The position numbers and the translations under genes were made by a program. A stretch of DNA of 64,000 nucleotides from Gammaproteobacteria bacterium. GTDB lineage: Bacteria; Pseudomonadota; Gammaproteobacteria; Burkholderiales; Nitrosomonadaceae. Below the pieces are notes generated by a model. It ran no database searches. It saw only the letters and a list, made by a program, of their open reading frames with translations, and was not told the origin of the DNA. The stretch's first letter is position 1, and every line of letters starts with the position of its first letter. Where the stretch lies: the NCBI GenBank assembly GCA_015709635.1, contig CP054180.1, forward strand, positions 2,604,001 through 2,668,000, written 5' to 3'. Shown piece after piece: positions 50,559-58,725 of this stretch.

Positions 50559-51230
50559 ATGCATGTGGAAAACAATCCTGACTTCAAAACTGTCTGGCAA
50601 TTGGCGCACAATTGGATCAATGCCGACCCTGACCAAACCGATACCAAGAAAATCTCACCTGAACTTAGAATCGCCATTCTTCGGTTGATGCGTGCTATAG
50701 CGAATCAAGAGATCACGGCAAGACAGAATGGATGGAAAATTTTAACTGACGATTCATTTTTCTCGCAGTTACGGGATTTTCTGAATATGAATAATCTAAA
50801 GCTCATTCAATGCCTCAGAAACGAAAAATTTAACAAAGCTTATCTGGATAGTATCTATGTAATGCGAAACGAGGTTGTCAATTGGTGCAACGATGTAATA
50901 CGGCTTCCTATTCCTCCTTGCTGGGCACCTCAAGAATTATTAACGAAAGCAAATACACTTGCTGAAGCTGTTGATCCTGATGATGACAACAATAGCTGGT
51001 ACGAAAAAATGCCAGAACGGCGCAGGCAGCGGGTGGTTTGCATTGAATTAGCCAAGCAATTATGGAAAATGCACGAAAACCTGGGTTATGAAGAAATGCG
51101 GAACCATCCTACAATGCAGCAATTCGGGTATTCGTCCACTTTCTCTCCTACGGCATTTAAAAAATTAGTGCGAACTGTCGCATCAGAATATGCCAAGCTG
51201 CCTGGAACACCATTAAAATCAAAGAAATAA
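50559..51230 (+). CDS. hypothetical protein of the integrative element
   Basis: A 223-residue soluble protein that I do not recognise. It is rich in Trp, Asn and Glu, without signal or membrane segments. A C-terminal stretch (MPERRRQRVVCIELAKQLWKMHENLGYEEMRNHPTM in part) looks helical and basic. It precedes alpA and the replication gene in the same direction. Its place suggests a replication or control protein of the element, but nothing proves this. Confidence 0.75.
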   Translation: MHVENNPDFKTVWQLAHNWINADPDQTDTKKISPELRIAILRLMRAIANQEITARQNGWKILTDDSFFSQLRDFLNMNNLKLIQCLRNEKFNKAYLDSIYVMRNEVVNWCNDVIRLPIPPCWAPQELLTKANTLAEAVDPDDDNNSWYEKMPERRRQRVVCIELAKQLWKMHENLGYEEMRNHPTMQQFGYSSTFSPTAFKKLVRTVASEYAKLPGTPLKSKK

Positions 51231-51249
51231 AAAATTGTAATTATTCCTA

Positions 51250-51277
51250 GAAAAATAGATATATTTCTATTTTTCTT
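51250..51277 (+). terminator. A/T hairpin after the hypothetical gene
   Basis: A perfect 11-bp stem (AGAAAAATAGA and its complement) with a 6-nt loop, ending in TTTTTCT. It could terminate the upstream gene or serve as a binding site in front of alpA; the stem has only a few G:C pairs. Confidence 0.5.
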
Positions 51278-51344
51278 AGCATCTTTTCTTACTCCATCAT
51301 TTGTCGCAAATTGATCTCGTATTTATTAACTAGCGAGGTCAATC

Positions 51345-51539
51345 ATGCAAAACTCTTTACTCACTACTAAACAAGCGGCACAAATCTTAGGTGTCAGCAC
51401 CGCATTCCTGGAACGAGACCGCTGGGCCGGGGCGCGGGTGCCATTCATCAAAGTAGGCTCACGGGCAGTTCGCTATCGCCATAGCGATCTGCTCGCTTAT
51501 ATTGAATCATGCACGCATTATTCAACCAGCCAGTACTGA
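51345..51539 (+). CDS. AlpA-like helix-turn-helix regulator / excisionase
   Basis: A 64-residue winged-helix protein: LLTTKQAAQILGVSTAFLERDRW is the MerR/AlpA DNA-binding part and VPFIKVGSRAVRYRHSDLLAYIES the wing. Such proteins control integrase genes or act as excisionase in P4-like elements. It directly precedes the replication endonuclease; its stop lies 8 bp before that start. Confidence 0.88.
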   Translation: MQNSLLTTKQAAQILGVSTAFLERDRWAGARVPFIKVGSRAVRYRHSDLLAYIESCTHYSTSQY

Positions 51540-51546
51540 GGTGTGT

Positions 51547-53274
51547 ATGCACACGTCAGTACATCAACCCCATGAACTACTCAGTCCCGGTGAACGCATC
51601 GCCGAAGGCATATTAAGCTTACTTGATGAACCGGATGGCAACGATAAACGCTGGCGCGCGCCGATATTCCGGCAACTGCCCAAACGGTTTGCTGAAAAAA
51701 CTGCATATGATTACAAAGAAACCTATATCTTTGACGGCAGAAGCGATGCCAATCTAGGATTGCTAAAGGCCTATGGATCTATCACTAAAAATAGCATTCC
51801 CCTCAATGCCAGCGATGACGATCTAAACGATCTGGCAAGAAACATCGTCAAGGAAATGCAGCAAATCAGCCGCATTTACTGGAATCTGGAATATGCTGTT
51901 TCCCGGATGCTGCACCGGGCGCAAAAGTATGAAATCGAGCTGTCATTGTTTGAAGACCCGAACATTACAGCCACCGGCATCTATACCCGCCTGACCGATG
52001 AAATCTGGTGGCTGCAACGGCTACGCAAGATTCACGCACAAAAGCTGGAACAAGACGCCATCCGCATCGGATTAGTGCATGAACGCGCCAGCCGCTATGT
52101 CAGCGACGAAACACTAGCAAGACGCAGAGAACAGAAAAAACGTATCCGCCGCGTTCTCGATGGATTATTGGCAACCAATGAACTCGGCCAGTGTTTCACG
52201 CTGAGCGAACTGGCAGAGTTAGGTCTGGCTAATCCGCGCATCCGGCGCAATGAATTAATGGCGCGTATTTACGGTTTTGAATATATCGCCAACGAATTGG
52301 GTCATGCCGGAGTATTCTATACTATCACCTGCCCATCCAGAATGCATGCTCGTCACTCCGGCAGCGGCGAGCAGAATTCCAAGTATGACGGCACGACACC
52401 GAAACAAGCGCAAAAGTACCTCAACAAAGTCTGGTCAAGAATCCGCGCCAAATTTGATCGCGATAAAATCAAAGTGTACGGCTTTCGCATTGCCGAACCG
52501 CAACACGACGGCACACCGCACTGGCATATGCTGCTATTCATGCCGCCCGAACAAACCGCAAGAGTTAGAGAAATCATGCGGCATTATGCCCTGCAAACCG
52601 ATGGCGACGAACCCGGCGCACAGCAACACCGCTTTAACGTAACGCCTATTGATAAAAGCAAAGGCACCGCTGTCGGCTATATCGCCAAATACATCTCAAA
52701 GAATATCGACGGCCACGGTCTTGAGCATGATATTGACGGCAGTCCGATACAGCAAGCTGCGGAACGGGTAGAAGCCTGGGCGTCGACCTGGGGCATCCGT
52801 CAATTCCAGCAAATCGGTGGCGCACCTGTCAGCATTTGGCGAGAACTGCGCAGAGTCAGCAACGCACTCGAAGGCATTCTGGAACAAGCAAGACAAGCTG
52901 CCGACCAGGGCCACTGGTGGCAATTCATTCAATTGATGGGCGGAGCTACCATTAAGCGTAAAGATATTCCCATCAAGCTGATGAAAATCGATTCGAAAGA
53001 ACGGGGAAAGTATGGCGACCCAGTAGGTAAGAAAATCTGCGGCATACAAACCGAGACTATCCAGTTACCGACACGCCTTCATCAATGGCAAATTCAAAAA
53101 GTTACAGTCGATACAGAATCAACTGAACGGCAAGCCGAAAAGCGCCCGAGTGGGAGCGACAGCGGCAGCAACCACGAGGCCGCATTTGCGGCGCAGCCGC
53201 CTTGGAGTTCGAGTTCTGTTAATAACTGTACGCAAGATAATAATAACTTATTAATTATGGTTAAATACAGTTGA
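51547..53274 (+). CDS. HUH replication endonuclease, phage gene A type
   Basis: A 575-residue protein of the phage replication gene A family, which nicks one strand to start rolling-circle replication. The HUH motif is His325-Trp-His327 in GTPHWHMLLF. The two catalytic tyrosines are Tyr378 and Tyr382 in GYIAKYISKNID, as in P2 A protein. The start at 51547 has a GAGGTG ribosome site; an in-frame start at 51502 lies in alpA. With alpA and the integrase it suggests a phage-satellite or mobilisable element that replicates after excision. The last 50 residues are low-complexity and polar. Confidence 0.9.
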   Translation: MHTSVHQPHELLSPGERIAEGILSLLDEPDGNDKRWRAPIFRQLPKRFAEKTAYDYKETYIFDGRSDANLGLLKAYGSITKNSIPLNASDDDLNDLARNIVKEMQQISRIYWNLEYAVSRMLHRAQKYEIELSLFEDPNITATGIYTRLTDEIWWLQRLRKIHAQKLEQDAIRIGLVHERASRYVSDETLARRREQKKRIRRVLDGLLATNELGQCFTLSELAELGLANPRIRRNELMARIYGFEYIANELGHAGVFYTITCPSRMHARHSGSGEQNSKYDGTTPKQAQKYLNKVWSRIRAKFDRDKIKVYGFRIAEPQHDGTPHWHMLLFMPPEQTARVREIMRHYALQTDGDEPGAQQHRFNVTPIDKSKGTAVGYIAKYISKNIDGHGLEHDIDGSPIQQAAERVEAWASTWGIRQFQQIGGAPVSIWRELRRVSNALEGILEQARQAADQGHWWQFIQLMGGATIKRKDIPIKLMKIDSKERGKYGDPVGKKICGIQTETIQLPTRLHQWQIQKVTVDTESTERQAEKRPSGSDSGSNHEAAFAAQPPWSSSSVNNCTQDNNNLLIMVKYS

Positions 53275-53280
53275 ATAGAA

Positions 53281-53307
53281 TTGATAATTGAAAAATACAA
53301 TTATCAA
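53281..53307 (+). terminator. A/T-rich hairpin after the replication gene
   Basis: A perfect 10-bp stem (TTGATAATTG and its complement) with a 7-nt loop starts 6 bp past the stop. There is no clear T-run, so it may be a terminator or a single-strand origin structure. Confidence 0.45.
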
Positions 53308-53596
53308 AATGATTGGGTTGTAAATTGGAGGAATGCGAGACTTTTCCCATTCTTTATTTATTGGAATTTTGTTAAATAGGAATTATTTTTATATATTAGA
53401 CGGTTGCTTCTTTAAATAAGAAAATAATTAAAAAATAGGAATCTTTATAATTATGAGAATTCATTGCTCATCTGTTCTCATTTTCAGATCACCAATTTTG
53501 ATGATGGGCTTCCAATGAGTAGCCCCCAAAAGCTACGAGAAATACTGCTATCAAAGGATCTGATTTCAGGAAAGATACAAAACTTAAGGAGAGTTA
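53308..53596. other. A/T-rich spacer upstream of the hydrolase-STAND gene
   Basis: The sequence is strongly A/T-rich with no confident gene. A short open frame from 53464 overlaps the next gene in another frame and shows no domain. The region should hold the promoter of the hydrolase-STAND gene and perhaps the right border or origin of the replication module. Confidence 0.5.
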
Positions 53597-54406
53597 ATGG
53601 CAAAGAAAATAATACTTGTACATGGTCTAGGAGGGGCGGCCGATAAAACATGGGGGAAATTTCCTGACTTCCTTGAGTCGGATATTGAACTTGACTTTGA
53701 CATTGTTACATATGGTTATGAATCACCGAATATATTGAAGCAATTCTGGAAACGAGCTCCGAGTATCTTGAATATAGCTAATGGGCTTCTTACTGATATT
53801 GAAGCTCGGTGCGATTTAGATAACGACAAAATAATTTTAGCAGGACACAGTCTGGGCGGGCTAGTTGTTAAAAGGCTATTGCTGCGTATGAAGGATAAGA
53901 AAATAAATCATAACATCAGGAAAGTATGCTTTTTCGATGTTCCTCATGACGGCTCAGGGTTTGCCAATGTAGCAAAATATATATCTTGCAGGAATCGGCA
54001 CCTTAGGAGTTTATGTCGCGACTCAAGCGAGCTTGATGATCTAAATGATCAGTGGGTGGCCAGTGAGCTGGATAACGCCTTAGACATATTAAGCATTATT
54101 GCTGCGAATGACGATATGGTTTCTTCTTCTAGCTCTAAAAGTATTTTTAGATATCATAGAGTGGAGACAATTAACAATGTTGACCACAGAACAATTGTTA
54201 AGCCAGAGAGCATCGACTCCTCCTCTTATATTGTGTTTAAAAATTTTATCTTAGAAAAAAGCACAATTAGCCGGTTCAGAAATAAAGCCTCTAGAGACCT
54301 TGATGACTGGAAAAGTCTTGAGACAAGAAACCATAGTTACAAATTTGTCAAAGATGAAAAGCGAGATAGCGATTTCAAATCGTTAGGGCCTGTTAACACT
54401 ATTTGA
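53597..54406 (+). pseudogene. alpha/beta-hydrolase domain, 5' part of an IS-split hydrolase-STAND gene
   Basis: The start has an AGGAGAG ribosome site. The protein is an alpha/beta-hydrolase like PGAP1/DUF676 esterases: HGLGG at residues 10-13 is the oxyanion loop, GHSLGG places the nucleophile at Ser85, Asp172 or Asp173 and His197 (NNVDHRT) complete the triad, and FFDVPHDGSGFAN follows beta-6. Native coding ends at Leu263; the last six residues and the stop come from the inserted IS. Taking out the IS and one TA restores the frame into the NTPase at 55192. The domain may still be made as a 269-residue protein. No signal peptide is present, so it acts in the cytoplasm. Confidence 0.9.
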
Positions 54407-55189
54407 TATAATATGGTGATGGAAATCACCGAAACTCAATATCAACAGATCGAACACTGCATGCCGCGCCAGCGTGGCAATGTCAGTCATTCCAATCTAC
54501 AAATTCTCAATGCTATTCTGTATGTTACCGAGCATGGTTGCAAGTGGCGCGGACTACCCAAGCGTTTCGGTAATTGGCATACCATCTACACTCGAATGAA
54601 TCGATGGGCGAAAAGCGGCGTGCTTCAAAAAGTTTTTGAGCAGCTGCAGCATCAACAAATCATTCGCATCAAGATTGAAGCCGTTTCGATGGATAGCACC
54701 AGCATCAAAGTGCACCCTGATGGTACTGGTGCATTAAAAAAAACGGCCCGCAATCCATCGGCAAATCCCGAGGTGGCTGGACCACTAAAATTCATCTGGT
54801 TGCCGCAGATACCAGAACAGCCATAACTTTTTCCTTATCTCCGGGGCATACACATGACGCACCGGAAGGACGACAACTCCTGTTAGCACTCGGCCCCGTC
54901 TCTTCTCCTACTCATCTGCTGATGGATCGCGCTTATGAGGGTGATCAAACCAGACAGCTTGCATTGGAGCTCGGTTATATCCCGGTTGTCCCACCCAAAA
55001 CTAATCGGCTGGAGCTCTGGGAATATGACCGCGCCATGTACAAAAAACGCAATGAGATCGAAAGATTATTCCGCAGACTCAAGGGATTCCGTCGAATATT
55101 CTCCAGATTCGACAAACTGGATGTCATTTTTCTCTCATTCATCCATTTCGCTCTCATCGTCGAAGCACTTAGGTAGTGTTAACAGGCCC
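54386..55189 (+). mobile_element. IS5-family insertion sequence, 804 bp, complete, inside the hydrolase-STAND gene
   Basis: The ends are perfect 16-bp inverted repeats (GGGCCTGTTAACACTA). TA is duplicated at 54384-54385 and 55190-55191. It lies in the same direction as the gene it interrupts. It is unrelated in sequence to the other IS elements of the window apart from family. Confidence 0.95.
54413..55176 (+). CDS. IS5-family transposase made by programmed -1 frameshift
   Basis: Frame 1 starts at 54413 and ends at 54826. At the run of eight A (54736-54743) a -1 slip leads into the second frame, where GPQSIGKSRGGWTTKIHLVAAD continues the family sequence to 55176. The product is about 254 residues. 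The DDE residues are in VSMDSTS, LLMDRAYEG and NEIERLFRRLK. Both frames are otherwise intact, so the element is probably active. Confidence 0.9.
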
Positions 55190-55200
55190 TAGTTGAAGCT

Positions 55201-58200
55201 TTGAATTTGAATCGATCTGTTGTAAGACTAACAGGCGCATCCGGATTAGGTAAAACTCGCCTTCTTTTGGAAGCAATCGAAATTGTTTCGTCTATTGATG
55301 ATTCCTGTGTGCTTATTTTCAATAATGCCTTAGGTTATGAAAAGGAGATAAAAGAAAGCATTCGTCAAGCCGTTGAAGCTAAAGTACATGGTCTAGCAGT
55401 GGTTGAGAATTGCAGTGTAGACCTACATAACGAATTGGCTAGAGAAGTTAATAAAATTGAGTGTTTTTTAAAGATTGTTACCGTTGGATATTTTCATGAG
55501 CAAGTTGATGACTCAATTCATATCCAACTTTCCCCTTTATCAGATGATGCAATCAAACAAGTTTTGTCTCCGATTCTAGTCGATTTAGATACAAGCGATG
55601 TAGATCGTGTCGCTCGTTTTTCTCAGGGTTATCCGTTGATGGCGACCCTTATCGCTGAGCAGTATCGGAAGGAAGGTCGCTTATTGGGTTCAATCGAAAC
55701 TAGATCTGTGGTTAGAAAACTAATTGATGGCGATGGTGGCGTTACGGATGCTGAAAAGAATCTATTATCAGCCTGCTCGTTGTTTGATGTATTTGGTGCA
55801 ACTGAGGGAAGCGCCAGAGATGAGGCAAAGTTTATTGCCGAGGATGTTGCTTGCTCTACTTTAAGAGACTTTGATCGCGTTTTAAATAAGTTTACTAAAA
55901 GGCAGATTATTAATAGAGCTGGAAGATACGCTAGGTTAGTTCCTAAACCCCTTGCGCTAACGCTTGCATCGGATTGGTGGGAAGAGACCCCATATGACAG
56001 ACAAAAGCTATTGATAGATAATTTGCCAGACTCCCTCATGCAAAGTTTTTGTATTCAGGCATCTTATCTTGATAGTCAGGAAAGCGTTCAAAGGTTTTCA
56101 GCGCGTCTATTTGGTGGTCAGAGCCCTTTTGTCCAAGCGGAAGAGTTGCTTACAGAGAAGGGTTCGAAACTCTTCCGCGCATTTGTTGAAGTGAATCCAG
56201 AGTCTACTAGTCAGGCCCTCCATAAAGTTTTGAGCGAGATGACTCGCGATAAGCTTCACGAAATTAGAGGTGATACACGTAGAAATCTCTTATGGGGGTT
56301 AGAGAAATTATGTTTTCATGCAGGTGTATTCGAGAAATCTTCCTGGTGTATGTTGCTACTCGCTTCAGCAGAAAATGAAACCTGGAGTAATAATGCAACA
56401 GGAATGTTTGCGCAACTGTTCAGGATAAATCTATCTGGAACGGAGACCACACCAAATATTCGTTTTGATGTATTAAGGCGAGCGATTGATCTTAACCGAG
56501 CTGAAATTGACATGATCGTACTTGAGGCATTAGATCGAGCAATAAGTACGTCCGGTGGAACACGAACAATTGGCGCAGAATATCAAGGAACGAAAGCACC
56601 GATGAAAGAATGGCAACCGGCGCTATGGCAGGAAGTATTTAATTATTGGCAAGAAGCCTTCAATTTACTGCTTATCTTATTTGAAAGGGGAGAACCTCAA
56701 AAAGAGAAAGTACTCTCAGCTATAGGTCACTCAATACGCGGTTTTGTTATTCGGGATCGTATTGATATGTTGGACGCGGCGATCAAACATATTGTATCCA
56801 TCAACGGTCGCTATTGGCCCGCTGCTTTGGAAAGTATAAAACATGCCTTTGAGTATGATTCAAAGGGGATGAAGCAAGAGGCAATTGATGCACTAAACAA
56901 TTGGCTTGAACTATTTAATCCTGATTTCGCTGATTTATCAGAGAAACTGAAAATTCGTGTGATCAATCCACCTTGGGAGTACCACAAAGGAGATGACGGT
57001 CACTATATTGATGTGGCCTCTGAAAATGCCAAAGCTTTGGGTATTGAAGTGGCTAAAGATATCGATTCATTAATGCCCCACCTTGATTTGCTAGTACAAG
57101 GTGATCAAAAGAAATCTTATTCCTTCGGTTATCAGTTAGCTCTGGAACTGACAGATGTTGATCAATTACTGAAACAATCTTTCGAGCAGCTTTTGGTTGT
57201 TGACCATGCGAACCCCAGCTTTATCTTGGGAATATTTCGTGGAATTTTTGAAAGATCACCCGAAAAATGGCAAGAAAATATCGATAAGCTTTTGACTGAT
57301 GAACGTCTTGTTTTTCTCTATCCAGATTTTATACGCACTGGCGGCATTCAAAAATCACATCTTGACATATTGCTGAAGTTAATTCGTTGTGAAGCTATCT
57401 CGCCCAATAGCGCAAATTCATTGAGTTATGGCAGTGTCACTAATGGTATTAATCCAAAAGAAATAATGGAATTTTGTTTGGCATTGACCGAGCTTGGTGA
57501 CAAAGCCAGTTGGGCAGCTTTGAATGTGATCTATATGTACTGCTTTGGAAATAAAGGGAGCATTGAGATATTGCAGGAACCGCTTAAACAACTGGTTTCT
57601 AGCGTACCTCTCCATAAAGATCAGAAGGGAGCAGTAACAGACATACATCACTGGCAAGACTTGGCAAAAAAGTTGCTGCAGGAGCCAGATCAGAAGTTTG
57701 CTATCGCATTGACGAAACAGCTTATTGTCGCTTGTCGGCATGGATTAAACCACGGTGACATCTGGAGTTATACCAAACCATTGTTACTTGATCTGATGCG
57801 TGAGTATAACGATGTACTCTGGCCGATACTTGGAGATGCCATTGTCCAAGCGAATGGTATGGAGCGATATTGGTTGCAACAATTGCTAGATCGGGAAAAT
57901 AATGATTCTGACCAAATACCGAGTGTTTTGTCGGTGGTGACGGTCGAGAGTGTGATTTCATGGTGTGAGGAACAGCCTGAATTTGGGTCGAGCTTTGTAG
58001 CTTCCTGTATAAATATCTCGGAAGTAATTGATGACACGCAACGGCCCACAGATTTGTTTGTAGCATTGCTTGTGCGATTTGGTGACGATGAAGATGTAGC
58101 TAGTGCCCTTAGAGCCAATATGATTACTAGGGGTTGGTCCGGCTCACTAGTACCATATTTAGAGGATGATAAGAGATGCCTCAGCTCATTGTTGGTACAT

Positions 58201-58308
58201 GAAAATAGGAACGTAAGACGATGGGTAATGGATTCTATTACTTATATTGATAAGCAAATTGAAGCAGAGTCGATCAGAGATAAAGAGGAAGACATATCTC
58301 GATTTTAG
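55201..58308 (+). pseudogene. STAND-type P-loop NTPase with helical-repeat C-terminus, 3' part of the IS-split gene
   Basis: Native coding resumes at 55192 (Val264 of the joined protein); the first in-frame start left after insertion is TTG 55201, giving 1,035 residues. Walker A is TGASGLGKTR at about 277-286 of the joined protein. A Walker B-like GLAVVEN with Glu at about 334, a sensor-like LKIVTVGY and the GxP motif GYPLMA at about 409 match STAND/NB-ARC NTPases. The remaining 850 residues are helical without transmembrane segments, and the end has a HEAT-like unit (LLVHENRNVRRWVMDSITYID). Such C-termini sense ligands in Avs and other bacterial NLR-like proteins. The ORF itself is intact, but it lacks its effector and its promoter. 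Confidence 0.85.
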
Positions 58309-58582
58309 AATTTTTACAAGGCAGCGCGCTACATCCTACCAACCACATTATTTATTAAGATCTTTCACTCACACAAAGTCTACATTATTTTAAATGTATA
58401 ACTTAACTTATTTATTTTATAGCGATATTTGAAATAATATAACTGTTGGCCTACTGATTGCGAATTTGATTTGCATCAGGTCGGATTTTCTAATGCAAAT
58501 TTTTCAATTGACTTTTATACCTGCTTTACTGTCTACATGAATCAGGTATTTTTATATAATTTATTGCAATTTGTTGATTTTT

Positions 58583-58630
58583 TGGTGCTGTTGAGAGGAG
58601 TCTAACCTCCGACCTACTGATTACAAATCA
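58583..58630 (-). other. tRNA-Thr(TGT) 3'-end fragment, candidate attachment site
   Basis: Read on the minus strand, 48 nt run from the anticodon loop (TTTGTAATCAGT, anticodon TGT) through variable loop and T-arm (GGAGGTTAGACTCCT) to an acceptor strand with encoded CCA. The 5' half is missing, and a T-loop C has become A. Fragments of this kind are left by tyrosine integrases that insert in tRNA 3' ends. The broken integrase begins 1.74 kb to the right, or about 160 bp without the IS between them. Confidence 0.75.
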
Positions 58631-58638
58631 CAAATCCC

Positions 58639-58678
58639 GTGTATTTATCCATATTTATAGAAATTTATATAAATACAC
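58639..58678. repeat. inverted repeat beside the tRNA fragment
   Basis: GTGTATTTAT and its perfect complement enclose 20 A/T-rich bases, 8 bp right of the tRNA fragment. It could be an integrase or excisionase arm site or a weak terminator. Confidence 0.45.
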
Positions 58679-58725
58679 AGACCTTTACACAAAATAGCAT
58701 TCAGGGTAGATTTAGCATTTACGTA

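Larger units (their letters stand above)
58309..58725. other. 417-bp A/T-rich non-coding gap
   Basis: No gene is seen. It holds a tRNA-Thr 3' fragment (58583-58630), a degenerate second copy of its anticodon-arm part at 58450-58465 (14 of 16 bases), and a 10-bp inverted repeat at 58639-58678. It therefore looks like an old integration border. Confidence 0.6.

Noticed and set aside
53464..53646. 60-residue frame ahead of the hydrolase gene
   Set aside because: It overlaps the hydrolase start in another frame, lacks a good ribosome site and shows no domain.
55201..58308. The NTPase as an independent, separately evolved gene
   Set aside because: Removing the IS and one TA joins it exactly in frame with the hydrolase, and the codons from 55192 to 55200 are native coding sequence.
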